From Alnus glutinosa (taxonomy: Eukaryota > Streptophyta > Magnoliopsida > Fagales > Betulaceae): DNA of 64,000 nt. Within the stretch, counting starts at the first letter, position 1; each line of letters opens with the position of its first letter. The translations under genes were made by a program, and so were the position numbers. The DNA lies in contig NC_084893.1 in NCBI RefSeq assembly GCF_958979055.1, forward strand, positions 5,831,071-5,895,070. The letters are read 5' to 3'. The notes under the pieces were generated by a model. It searched no databases and had not been told where the DNA came from. It worked only from the letters and a program-made list of their open reading frames with translations. Of this stretch, positions 10,988 to 23,390 are shown one piece after another.

Positions 10988-13900
10988 GGCCTCGTTTGGT
11001 TTGCGGATTAGACCCATGGAAAGGAATAGCTATTCCTACGGAATAGTTATTCTTTTGTTTGGTTGTATATTATTTAAGGGAATAGTTATTCCCACGGAAT
11101 AGCTATTCCCTTACGAAGAGGAATAAGTATTCCACTCAAAAAGGAGTGGAATACCTATTCATTTCCTATGGGAATAAATTAAATTCGTATTTTACCCAAA
11201 AACCTCAACCTTCTCAACACCCAAGTCTCTTATCCCTCTCTCTCTCTGTTTTTCAACTCATGGTGTGTTTTGATACGAAATTTTGACAATAAAATATAAT
11301 TCTGATTCTACTTTTTTCAGAAATAAATCATATTTTATTCAACTTTTTATAAACAAATCATATTTTATTCAATTTTTTCTAAAAAGTCAAATTTCAAAAT
11401 TCGCAAACAAAATAAGAATTTAATTCTGATTTCAAAAATTCATCACTCAAGTGCACCATCAATATCTTTCTCCATCTCTGCAATTATATTCTCATCCCCC
11501 TCTCTCTGTTTCTCAACTCAACTTAATTTGTTGTGGGGTAGTTTTCTTCTTTTTCTTTTTTTTTTTTTTTTTTTTTTCCTCCTCCTATGATTTAGCCTAC
11601 AGAATGCACTTAGACGTAGCAAAACGAGTACCTCTTAATATCGGGGGGACTCCAATTGCCTTGCGGAGGTTTAAGAAAAACTTTGTAAGCAAATAATGAA
11701 TGCTTGTTACTGAAAAACAAATAAAAAATAATAAAATAAAAAGGGCTTTGTAGTTGTTTTTTTTTTTTATGATGATTATGTTTTTTTTTTTTTTTTTTTT
11801 TTTTTTTTTCTCTTATAAATCATTTTACTTTATAAGCAAAGAATGAATGTTTGTTGCTGGAAAACAAATAAAAAAGAATAAAATAAAAAAGGCTTTGCAG
11901 ATGATCTATTTTTTTATTTTTTTATGATGGTGATATGATGATTATGTGTGTGTGTGTTTTTTTTTTTTTTCCTTGTAAATCATTTTGTAGCGTAATTGTA
12001 TATGAAAAAAAAAAAACAAAAAAAAACAAAAAAAAAAACAAAAAAGGTCATAGTATGATTGTTTATGTTTCTTAAATAAAGAAAAAAAAATGTCCTCAAG
12101 AATATAAATTATATTTGTATTATAAGGGTATTTTAGAAAATTTGATTATAATATGATTCCATTCACCAATGTATTGCACTGTACCAAACAAAAGAATACA
12201 TATGCAATGTTCTATTCCACCGTTACAACTAGGGGTGTAAATGAGCCGAGCTCGAGCGAGCCAGTGCCGAGCTCGAGCGAGCCAGAACCGAGCTCGAGCT
12301 CATTCATTACGAGCTCGAGCTCATTCATCACGAGCCCGAGCCGATCTCGAGCTTATTCATCACGAGCTCGAGCCGAGTTCGAGCGGTAATAATTAAGTCA
12401 AGTCGAGTCGAGCCGAGCTTATACGAGTTTAACATTTGTTCTTTTATTACCATTAATTCTACTTTCCATCAAAGTTAGAATTAATTAATAAGAATCATTA
12501 ACTTCTCGTAGTTAATTAACCAACACTTTATTAAGGTGTATTAATTAACCATTAACCAACAATTAATAAAGGAGGATTAATTTACACATTAAGATCGAGT
12601 CTAATAAGTTGTCTTATGTGTCAGGTCATGTGGGACATTGAATTCTTACAAGAAGCACTTGTTATTAAAACATGTGATTCTCACATGTTAAGGGACACAT
12701 GTTAATCTTATATGTGAGTTGTATTAAATTTCATACCTACTGGTTTGTAGGAAATTTATGTCATTTAATTATAAATAAAAAAAAAATGTAACAATAGTCA
12801 ATATAAATATTAAGTTAAAACATTAATAATTATAATAATTATATTTTCATATGGTTCTATATATCAAATGATAATAATACCTTTTTTTTTTTTAAAGTCT
12901 AATGATAATTCTTAGATCATATGATTCATATCTAATGGTTATGTAGCACAAATGCACAATGTTATATCATATGATCTAAATTCTAATGATAACACCTAAA
13001 TTATTATCATAATTAACACATTAGTAATTCCAATCGAACCAATCGACCAATCCTAATAACTTAATTTGGGATTATATGAATTACATTGTCATTATATATG
13101 AATAATATGATTAAGTTTAAAAAGTGTTATTATAATTCGTATAATTAATATGAATTCATACTTATGTATATAATCTATATACCTAATCATTGTATCTAAG
13201 ACTCTAAGTATTATTAATAATTATTAGATACTTAAAATCTTACATCATACTTAATCAGTGTATCTAAGTATCTAAATACTTAATCATTTTATTTGTATGC
13301 TCATATGATCTTAGATTTTGAATCACGTGATGACGGTGATGTAATGATTCATAAGTATCTAATAATAATACTTATAAGTTATAACATTGAATATAGTGAA
13401 TCAATAATTACATGTTATATGCTACAATGTTAATTATATTATTATATGATCATATAATCATATTATATTACATAAATAATATAATATGAATTATATGATT
13501 AAGTATTTGAATTGTCATTATATCATATGATTATATGATTAACAATTAAGTATTAATATTATTCACTTTTACTATTTTATATACATATTGATACAACCAA
13601 ATAATTATAATCAATTAATATTTATTGACTATTTTTATTTGTTACTTAATTCATTCTTATATATAGTATATTGTACAAATAAGTTATATATTAACAAATT
13701 AAAACTTATTTTTAACATATATATATATATATATACGAGTCGAGCCTTAATAAACGAGTCGATCCTTATACGAGCGGGTTCACGAGCTTTAATCGAGTCG
13801 AGCCGAGTTTATACGAGTTTGCATTGTTTAATAATCGAGTTTGATTTTCGTGTTCACGAATAGCTCATTTAATAATCGATTCGAGCACGAGTCGAGTTTA

Positions 13901-14067
13901 TTCGAGCCGATCCCGAGTAAGCTCACGAGTAGCTCAGCTCGTTTACACCCCTAGTTACAACCAAACAAAAGAATAGGAATAGTTATTCCATTCCACCTTC
14001 ATCTATTCCCATGAATAGTTATTCCTTTTCCTAATGGAATAGACATTCCGCAAACCAAACGAGGCCT
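10988..14067. mobile_element. Non-autonomous PIF/Harbinger-like element (contains a nested element)
   Basis: The left end is GGCCTCGTTTGGTTTGCGGA and the right end is the inverse, ending ATTCCGCAAACCAAACGAGGCC. Both sides carry the 3-bp target duplication TAA (10985-10987 and 14068-14070). A TWA target and GGCCTCGTTTGGTT-type ends are standard for Harbinger/Tourist elements. The subterminal zones are filled with GGAATAGNTATTCC words in both orientations. No transposase frame is present; the reading frames inside are poly-T artefacts. Without the inserted element at 12230-13953 and its duplicated target it would be about 1.35 kb. Confidence 0.82.
12230..13953. mobile_element. Non-autonomous hAT-like element nested in the Harbinger-like element
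   Basis: The ends are inverted repeats, TAGGGGTGTAAATGAGC on the left and GCTCGTTTACACCCCTA on the right. The 8-bp target duplication GTTACAAC is perfect (12222-12229 and 13954-13961), the length expected for hAT elements. Subterminal blocks at about 12240-12425 and 13730-13940 repeat gagctcgagc and cgagtcgagccgag words, such as transposases commonly bind. The middle of about 1.3 kb is AT-rich and non-coding, so it would need a transposase in trans. Confidence 0.87.
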
Positions 14068-14545
14068 AATAGATAGATAGCAGAACAAATGGGGATTGGA
14101 GTTTATGTAATTGCCTGTCCTCAATGCAAGTAATTAAGAGATATTTTTGATTGAGTTCATATTTTTTAATAGTCCAAACATTTACTCGAACAAAATTATC
14201 AATTTTTTATTATTTATTTATATATTTATTTTATAGATAAGATCGATCATTTTCATAGACAAACACTATCATCTAAACCATGTTTGAACTGGTTCCAAAT
14301 TACAATAAATATATTATAATATTTCGAAGAAAAAATCATTGGATAATTTGAGGAAATAAAGAAAAAAATAAAAATAAAAAAGCTTTTATAGTTTTTATTG
14401 CCCCAAAACGCTACACCAATTATCGTTTTTATTAACACCTGCTGACCCGTCTAAAACCCTAACCCCCAAAACCCAACTTCATTTTTTACCTCTTCGTCTC
14501 TCGCACTCTCAGAGAGGGACAGAGAAGAAGCCTGGCTGGTCATCA
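14068..14545. other. Upstream region and 5' UTR of MPP10
   Basis: AT-rich DNA to about 14440, then a more GC-rich promoter-proximal stretch with a telo-box and the presumed 5' UTR ending at the ATG at 14546. No other gene is seen. Confidence 0.5.
14454..14462 (+). promoter_or_regulatory. Telo-box upstream of MPP10
   Basis: The sequence AAACCCTAA lies 84 bases before the start codon. Telo-boxes are a known promoter or leader element of plant ribosomal-protein and ribosome-biogenesis genes, which matches the product downstream. The match is exact; the function is inferred. Confidence 0.55.
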
Positions 14546-17500
14546 ATGGCAATGGAGACAATAAGCGAAGAGTCTGGGCCCGAAGCCCTGCAGCGCCTGA
14601 GGGGCACGGACCCGCCGGTGTGGCTGGCGCCGAGCCCCGCGCTCTCTCAAATGGCTCGAGCCGCCTCGGAGCACCTCTTCGCGTCGCTCAGGCCATTCAC
14701 GCCCAAAACGCCCTTCGACAAGCTCTTGACCAAGGGTTTCGACGCCGAGCAGGTATGGCAGCAAATCGACCTCCAAGCGCTTCCCCTTCTGTCAACTCTC
14801 CGCCGCGATGTGAAACGGTTCGAGAAGAACCCAAAAGAGATCTCGAAGCTCAAGAAGGTTCTAGAGGTTGCAAAGAAGGAACCAGAGGGTGGGAGGAGTG
14901 TCGTGGAAGAGGAAAGTGAGGATTTTGATGGATTTGATGAGGAATTGGATGAGGAGGAGGAGGAGGAAGAGGAAGAGGGGGAGAGGGGGAGTGAGGGTGG
15001 AGAGGAGGAAGAGGAAGGTGCAGGTGGTGGGATTGAAGATGGGTTTTTGAAGATAAAGGAATTGGAGGAGTTTTTGGAGGAGGATGAAGCTAGGGAATAT
15101 GGGTTAAAGAAGAAGGACAAGAAAGAGGTGAAGAAAGTTGATGGGTTGGGTCTGAATGACGACGATGGTGAAGGTGAATATGAAGATGAAGATGAAGATG
15201 AAGATGATGAAGATGATGATGAGGTGGGGCTGTTTTTGAGATAAATTTCGAATAGTTTGATTGGTTCTTTTTGTTTTTTGTTTTTTTTAGAATTCTTAGG
15301 TTTCATCGTGGAACTGGAATTTGAGTCATTATGGAAGAATTCTAGTTCTTTCTTTTTCTTTTCTTTTTCTTTTCTTTTTTTTTTTGGTGTGTGTTAAAGA
15401 TTATTATTGTTGTTGTTTTTTAAAGGTGGTTATGGTTTTGAATTGGTCTAGAAGATGCATATTTTTTAAGTTTTTTTTTTTACTTGATTTTGATGATATT
15501 TTTTGTGTCCTCTTAACTCATTGGCATTTTGTTCTTTTAGCTTGGAGATTTTGGGCATGGTGACGATGAAGATGCGGACAAGTTGGCGAGGTGCTACTTT
15601 GTTGTTTGCTTTTGGTTTTGTTCTTGTTCATTTTATTGTCATTGGTTATAATAAACTGCTCCAATTCGTTATAGTCATACTGGTATTCTTTAGGAAAATT
15701 TGAATTTTTCACGGTCATGTTATATAGTTGGAAAATGCAAATTCTTTAGAGTGATTCCGCTTCTATTACCAAGGATGTATCATTGTAGTGCATGGGAGTG
15801 TATGTTTCAAATTCTAGACGAGAGATTTTCTTGGGGAGTTTATTTTGAAATTCTAGATGCTAGATTTTCTTAATGTTTCTTTTTCTGGGCTTTACCCATG
15901 CATATTTGGTTTTCAGTTATGGAGATTTTTTTGGCGCTAAGAAGAAAAAGGCTGCCAAACAAAAATCAGAATTGAAAGATGTGTCAGAAGAGTCAGACAT
16001 GGATGATGAACAAGAAGAAGATGATAATACATTTGAAAATAAGGCATTGTTTATTTCTATATGCTCTTTACAGTTGAACAAAGTATATGTGCATCGTGCT
16101 TATTAGTAGTGAAATCTCACTCATAAGCAGGAATATTTGTTGAAATAAATCTGATTTATTTATATTTTATTTATAGAAGCAAGAGACTGTTTCCACCCAT
16201 GAAAAAGAACTTGAGAAGCTTCGATCTACAATAGAGCAGATGGAAAAAGCAAACCTGGATCCAAAAGCGTGGACTATGCAGGGAGAGGTTATATCATCAT
16301 TCTGAAAATCTATTGTTAGACAAACTTGCACGGGTTACAATTGAAGTGAATGTGAATACGACTCAGATCCTTGCATCTATGGTTTATAACAACAGGTAAC
16401 TGCTGCAAAAAGGCCATTGAACAGTGCATTAGAGGTTGATCTTGATTTTGAGCACAATGTGAGACCTGCCCCTGTAATCACTGAGGAAGTTACAGCATCA
16501 CTTGAAGATTTGATAAAGAAAAGGATCCTTGAGGTAGACTCCATTTGTTTAGTACATATTAGTTGGAATTTCACTATTCTGTCATCAAATTATACTTTTA
16601 TTTGTGTATTAGACAGGGATAGTCATATGCCACCAGGAAAAATAGGAAGACATTGCCTTTTGTTTTATTTGACATTACCTATTGCAACATTAGTCGCTGT
16701 TGTGTAGATCTCTTCGGGATACTAATCAAAAGCAATCTTGCTATGATGTTTTTAGGGGCGGTTTGATGATGTTCAAAAGGCTCCCATGTTGCCCTCTAAA
16801 GCACCGAGAGAAGTTAAAGAGTTGGTAAATATTGTGTCCTGGAATTGTCAATTTTGTGGTTTGGTTTGTATCTAGTTTTTATCATGATGATAGAAATCTC
16901 TTATTCAAGCTCTTTTCCTGTTGAAATATGCAGGATGAGAATAAGAGCAAGAAGGGTCTTGCTGACATCTATGAGGTTTGTATTTCCCGACATCATCCAT
17001 TATGGAATTACTCTCCCTGTCCCACCTCTCCTTTTCGTTTTTCCTTAACTTCTGGTTATGTACACTGGATCTTTAATTTGTGACCTTTAGTTATGAAGTT
17101 AATAATATGGTTTTTTCTTCCTTAAATTACTTAAAGTTTCAAGCATTGAACAGCTATCTTTTCAATTATTTGCAGGAAGAATATGTTCAGAAGACAGATC
17201 TGGCTTCTGCCCCGTTGTCATTCAAGGATGAACAGAAGAAAGAGGTGCGAATTTTGATTGTTTTTACGTATATATTTACTGCAATTCCTTGTTATTCAAT
17301 TTTTGTCAATTATTGTATCCTAGTGTCCTCATGATGCTGTATGAAAGACTAGGACTTTGGAACTTCCCATTTAACAGTCTTTTTTTTCTTCTTTTCTTTT
17401 CTTTTCTTTTTTCTTTGCTCCTTCCATACTTGATGTTTGAAGGTGTTATCTTTGATCAGGCAAGTATGTTGTTCAAGAAGGTTTGCTTAAAGCTGGATGC

Positions 17501-18325
17501 TCTTTCTCATTTCCACTTTGCTCCCAAACCTGTATGCTTCTCAATCTCGATCATTTTAGTGAACATATAATTTAGGCATTATGTTACTTATCAAAAAAAT
17601 AATTTTAGGCGTTATGTCATGAACGTTTTTTGTGTCCTTGTCTTTGTTTCTTATGTGTTGTTTTGGACAGGTTATAGAGGACATGTCTATACAAGCAAAT
17701 GTCCCCGCTCTAGCAATGGAAGAGGTAAAGAATTTGCACATCTTCACTTCATTTAATTTGCTCCTTATTTAACAAGCAAGTAAAATATGTGGCATGTCTT
17801 CCCCTGGGCAGATTGCACCTTTGGCAGTCTCGGATGCAGCTATGCTGGCTCCTGAGGAAGTGTTTAGCGGCAAAGGAAAGATTAAAGAAGAAGCTGAGCT
17901 TACGCAGGCAGAGAGAAAGAGGAGGAGAGCTAAAAAGAAAAGGAAAATTAAAGGTAAGGTTGGATATTAGGTTCTTTCTCTGGCTCTTAAAATGCCAATT
18001 TTCTGTCTTTCTTTTTTGGTCTGCCATTATTGCTCGCTCAGGCAAACTGTTTGTTTATTTCATTATGTGTTTTCCTTTGAGTTTCATATGCCAATTTCCA
18101 AGTAAATTATTAATTTTGGGATACATAATTACAGCTGAGGCAGCTAGACGAACTGCAAAGAAGCCACGAGACAGCACATCCCTAAACCATGATCATGGTA
18201 ACTTATTCTTTTCTTTTCTTTTTTTAATCTTCTTCTGACTTGAGTAACTATCATTTAGGAAATTAATCAAGTATCATTCCTTACCCTCAAACTTTCTAAA
18301 ACTGGCAGACAAAGAAGGAAAATGA
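14546..18325 (+). CDS. MPP10: U3 snoRNP protein MPP10 (SSU processome)
   Basis: Thirteen exons: 14546-15223, 15541-15590, 15917-16043, 16177-16287, 16396-16533, 16756-16824, 16934-16975, 17176-17244, 17460-17531, 17671-17724, 17812-17953, 18135-18197 and 18309-18325. They join to about 543 residues. Family hallmarks are the [19 protein letters not shown] block near 52-70, long acidic runs (about 130-226), [52 protein letters not shown] and a Lys/Arg-rich C-terminus. MPP10 acts in the nucleolus with IMP3 and IMP4 on the U3 snoRNP for cleavage of 18S pre-rRNA. The acidic part of exon 1 is a GAT/GAA codon microsatellite. The donor of exon 3 is non-standard: the frame needs AAG followed by GC (16044-16045). 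The only in-frame GT alternative is after AACAAA near 16080, which adds 13 hydrophobic residues. Confidence 0.93.
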
Positions 18326-19803
18326 GATCTTGCATACGAGAAAAGTGCAAGGGGCTCCTTAAAGCCTTCCTACTTCGATTGTGGTTGCAACTCAAGGACA
18401 GCTAAGATAAGGGAAAGCCAGAGAAGGAAGGAGAGGGTGGAGTTTCTCCCCCAAACATCGCATTCCCCCAGTTGTAGCTTACCCTTCTGACTTCTGGTGG
18501 AATTGTAAAGAAACCCACATGAAAGAGGATGAAAAGGGTTGAAGCATCATATCTTTCACTTGTCATCTATTAGAATTCTGAGGTGATCAATTTTTGTTAT
18601 GTGATTTTGTCTCTAAATTATTTTGCTATCCTGGGTGCATGCAGATCCTATTGAACAAGTATATTTCTTTATGTCAGTTACATTCTTTTATTCAAGCGTA
18701 CATGCTGTTTCTGCAGAAGCAGTGCCATTTGTTTAGCATTAGCTTCTAATCTTTTCTGCCCGGATGACTAGAAAACCGCTCTGATGCTTTCATCTTGCCC
18801 TTCTAATTAGTTCAACATTGGGAAAATCCAAGGAAAAGTTGGTTCTATTTGAGAATTTGCTATTTTCAGGACTTGGGACTTCCTTTCTGTTGAGGGAATT
18901 CAGATCCTCTCCAGTTCTACTGGTTCCTTAACTTCCTTTAAAAGGAGGGGTAAATTTTTTTTTTTTAAAAAAAAAAAAATAGTGAAATAACAATTTTGCT
19001 CCTCATTTTAAAGGAACAGGCTCTTCTCCAGTTTTCAATTTCTTCTTGAGAATTCTTGAAATGGTAAATAACCCTAATTTTAATATCAGGATAACTGCTT
19101 AAATTAATTATTTCTTATCAGTTTAAACTTTTAAAATAAATAGTTATTCAACACCGGGTATTACTGCATTTATCCCACAAACTACATCAAATATGATCTG
19201 AATTTGGGTAGCTAACTAAGTGGTGGTCAATATTTTCCACACCCGTCCTTCAAACTGTGACCAACCAATTTATCTGGAGTCTCCAGTCTCCCTCACATTC
19301 TCACCGCAAACCATAAAATGAAACTGTGCCGAGAAATAATCTTACCATGCGCCACAAGTCTACCACAACATCTCAATCAGGAAATGTGACCCCGTTTGAC
19401 AACCCCTTCCATCTCCCCTTCTCTTATTTTCACTTCTCTAAAAAAAAACCATTACCTTCAAAACATTTTAAGTTTTTTTACTTTTTATGTCACATTAATT
19501 TTTTGTTACTATTGAAATTAAAAAAAAAAAAAAATCCAATACAATGAAATTTTTTTCACTTTTCCATGCATTTTTTTTTTTTTTTTTTTACTTTTCACTT
19601 TTTCATACAATTTTTTTTCTTTCACTTTTCCATCCATCCCCAGGTGACAGGAAATGGTACTGTGCAGATCCTGGAATATATGAATATATCTCTGTATTAA
19701 CAGAAGAAAATTACATCAAATTTCTTAAGAAAAAACGACTTTTTAGGACTCTATTTGTGGCAATTTTGTTATTGGAGAGAGAGAAGAAAAAACCTACAGT
19801 AAA
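18326..19803. other. Spacer between convergent MPP10 and WNK genes
   Basis: It holds the 3' UTRs of both genes and AT-rich DNA with T runs at 18955-18966 and 19569-19589. A short T-rich element-like stretch at about 18890-19050 has 'ctccagtt' near both ends. No gene is seen. Confidence 0.5.
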
Positions 19804-22619
19804 TCAAATAACAGATACTTTTTTCTTCATCATCCACCTCTTTTTGGCATTTTCCATTGCATACTCCTTCATCCTCAAGAGTTCAACGAAGCATTGGTGA
19901 TACTGCGTATTAATTGCATCCAGCTCCAGCTTTAGCTCATCATGCTGCTTTTTTTCTGCCAGAGATAGAGAACATACGCTCGACAAGCCAGAGTTCTCTG
20001 CAGGCTCATTAATCAAAATAGATTCACCAACATTAGCTTCATCACTCTTCTCCGTATGCCCACCATGATCATAAGCCCCATACCCATTTGAACCTTTATA
20101 GCATTCATCAAGACTAGAACAATCAGACTCTAAAGCGTTGTCATTAACAGCATCTGAGGCCATTGAGGCACCATACTCGGCTGATATGTCTGAAAAGGTT
20201 GATTCTTGATCGTCTTCATCTTCTACACCGGCCATTTGTGCTAGAACATGGTGCTCAATAACTGCCTTGGCAAGAGCCTCTACTAACCCTAAATTCCCAC
20301 CTATATGAAGTGCAGGAGAATTACCAACTGAACAGTTTGCTTCATATGAACGATTCTCGACTAAAGATTTCCATCTTGGTACAAGCTTGGCAATCAAGTT
20401 GTCGATTAACTCGGCAATGACAGCCACATCTTCTTTTGACAAATCAAGTTGTTCAACCATCTCCTCAGCTATTGAAATTGCAGTATCAGAATCAAGATAA
20501 ACTGCAAAATGGATGTTTCTCACCTGACCTGTTAAAACAAAAACAATATATAGTTAGCACTTGAAGAAAAGAAAGAAATCTGATTCTACAATACATTTGC
20601 TTACCACAGAGATCAGCGATGCGAAGAGTCAATGAAATCGTATTGTCATCGATTTTCTCCCCTTTTAACCTAAACTCATTATTCGCAGTAAACCTCTGAA
20701 ATTCTAGAGTTGAAGAGTTAGAAGTTCCATTGATGGTTTTTGTACTAGAGCCAGCAGAAAGCATCTTGCAGTTAGAGTCTATGTCCATGGCATGAGATTC
20801 AAGCTGTAGTGGGTTCACCAATACGGGCAAATTATTGGATAACCACAGGGAATCACAAATGAGATCCTTCGAATTTCCAGTTGCAAGGAATGGATCTTTC
20901 AGGAGCTCCATTGCTGTTAATCTCATAGATGCTGGAACCAGACACTTCTCTATGAACTGCTTAACTTGGGGGTCATTCACTTTACCCAGGGAAGCAGGCT
21001 TTATGCCCTGCAGGAAAGGAATTTCAAGAGAAATATTACAACAACCTTTTATGAAGCAAAGCACGAATGATATATACTGTAGGAGGTCGCCAACTTACAG
21101 TAGTAACCTTCTTGTATATTTGAGCTGGATTTTTGCATTCACCATATGGATATTCACAGGTAACCATTTCTAACATGCACATGCCAAAAGAATATATGTC
21201 GACAAGATTATTATATTCCTCTTCATAAAGCTCTGGTGCCATGAACTCAGGAGTGCCTATGCAAAAAACAAATGAAAAACAAACTTCAATTAAGAAGGTT
21301 AAATCAAAATCATAACACTTTTGGAGAAAGGGATGTAAATACCAATAACGCTTCGGGCAATAGGCTGCTGCATGACAGTTGCCAATCCAAGATCTCCAAT
21401 TTTAACTTCTCCATTGTTCCCATTAACGAATATATTGTCGCATTTCAGGTCTCGATGGATGATCGGAGGATTGTGGCCGTGCAGATAGCTTAAACCTTGA
21501 AGAATCTGCCTTGCCCAGTTCTTGATGGCCTTCATATCAACATTCATATGCTTCTTACGATATCTAAAACCCAATAAAACCATGAATGCCATAAATGAGC
21601 ATTGAAGGCAGAAAATGAAAAAAAAAAAACAAAACAAAACAAAAAAGTACACAGTCAATGGAACTCACTGCCTCAAACTCCCAGATGTGAACAACTCTGT
21701 TATCAGGTTGATAGTCTTGTTCTTATCGTCTACCCAGGAATTATAGAACTTGATAATATTTCCATGTTTCAAAGATTTCAGCAGATGAACCTCTGAATAT
21801 AACCTTTCCAGCTGTTCCGGTGACTGCAATACATCCTCAATGCTCACTTGGTTCCAAGCAACTTCTATTCCATCAATTTCATCAAATGCCTTGTATCTAT
21901 ATATAAAAACGGAGCCAAAAGAAGACAAATTCAAATAAACAAAAAAATTGTCTATTTTAAACAACTATCAACGTAAGAAACTAACTACTAAAACCATCAA
22001 GAAGAGAATTAAATAAGATAGGTCTAAGAACCATACACAGTCTTAAATGCTCCTCTCCCCAACATTTGATCATACTGAAAGAATAAAACCAAAAGATATG
22101 AAGATTATATCACTAAATCCAATAATATAAACAACTCGACTCAACAACAAAGCAAGCAAGATATTGAAAATGTTTGAGACCGTTTAAATCACAAAACTAC
22201 ACTACGGAATAACTATAATCCTGCTCAACATTCAAATTTTCATCAAACATATTTAAAATCCATCGAATTGGACTTCCCAAATCAAAATTTTCAATCTATT
22301 CATGTTCATTTGATACAGGCTACCAGCAAGAGACAAATTACTACCTTTATCTACCAAAGAGTTAAAGAGAAATGATATCAAAAGCTAAAATTTCAATTAA
22401 ATTGTCAGCAGCCAAGCGAGGGCAATCACTGACAAATGCAAGCATAAAGATTTCGAAAATAAAAATCTCTGGCTTGAAAATGATTATTTAATTGAAATGA
22501 CTCATCACAAATCGGAAAATCTTAATGCAAATTATTTAAAACATAATCCACTTAATTAACCTAACGAATAATTTGTCAAATTTGCGATGATTTCCCATTA
22601 CTGGAAATCGAAACAACAT

Positions 22620-22655
<36 letters not shown>

Positions 22656-22817
22656 TAATTCTATATTCTTTTCTTTGCCTTTAATTTTCTAGGGAAACAA
22701 ACAGATAATGAATTCAAATCCTAGAATTATCCATACCCGTAAGTATCGTCCGGTTGGATCTTTCTCCACAACCTCACCATCCTCAGCCTGGGAATGCCGA
22801 CCCTCACCAAAACCCAT
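19804..22817 (-). CDS. WNK (with-no-lysine) family serine/threonine protein kinase
   Basis: Seven exons on the minus strand: 22817-22737, 22074-22037, 21896-21669, 21563-21343, 21256-21099, 21007-20605 and 20528-19804. They join to about 617 residues. The kinase domain starts near residue 28. The Gly-rich loop is [11 protein letters not shown], where K38 takes the catalytic lysine role. The usual beta-3 lysine is Asn (EVAWN, N55), the defining WNK feature. [10 protein letters not shown] (catalytic D154), GDLGLAT (D173, DLG in place of DFG) and GTPEFMAPE follow. A second conserved block ([20 protein letters not shown]) lies after the kinase domain, with a Lys/Glu-rich, possibly coiled-coil tail at the end. 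It resembles the plant WNK8/10/11 group. Plant WNKs are linked to flowering time, the circadian clock and stress signalling, but the role here is unknown. An in-frame upstream ATG at 22886 exists; [10 protein letters not shown] at 22817 was preferred as more kinase-like. Confidence 0.92.
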
Positions 22818-23390
22818 TGCTTCAAAACGACGGCGAATCCACCAACGGTTACAAAAAAACCAAAATTGAGAGCAAAAAAATTGCAAACCCTATTAAAGCA
22901 GCTGGATTCTGAACCCAAGAAGACAAAGAAGAAGAAGAGGCTTTTCCGAGAAGGCTTCACACGCCACCCCATACGAATCGAACGCCGGTTTTCGGAACCG
23001 GAATCGGCACCCGAGAAAACTCATCGACGACGAAGACTTGGATTCCATGTCCCAGTGTGGCTTCGCAATTGGGTCCCAAATCCTCAAACTATTCCCGGAT
23101 TCGTCCATATCTCGATTATCTGCATCTCGTCGGTGCACTAAGAATGGCTATGAAACCGGCGCGATTGAAGGTTCAAAAACTTGGAAACCCAGAGCCAGAG
23201 GTAGGCGCGGTTGAAGCGAAAGCAGCGTGCGTATATAATAAAGCTTTTGAGAGCAAGAGGAAGAGCCCGAAATGGAAGAACAACACGGGATCATAGTCGT
23301 AATCATCTACAGCTTCCAACATCTTCTATCCAATAACAACACGTGATTCTCTCGCTGTCGGTTAATTCCTATCCAAATCCGAAATCATCT
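22818..23390. other. Upstream region of the WNK gene
   Basis: A GC-richer stretch, presumably promoter and 5' UTR of the minus-strand WNK gene. Several overlapping frames are open on both strands but none resembles a protein family. The dispersed repeat array begins right after it. Confidence 0.4.

Noticed and set aside
11451..11696. 81-residue frame inside the Harbinger-like element as possible transposase
   Set aside because: It contains a poly-Phe run from a T tract and no DDE or nuclease motif.
14647..15306. 219-residue Ser-rich frame on the minus strand
   Set aside because: It is the antisense of the acidic GAT/GAA codon run in MPP10 exon 1.
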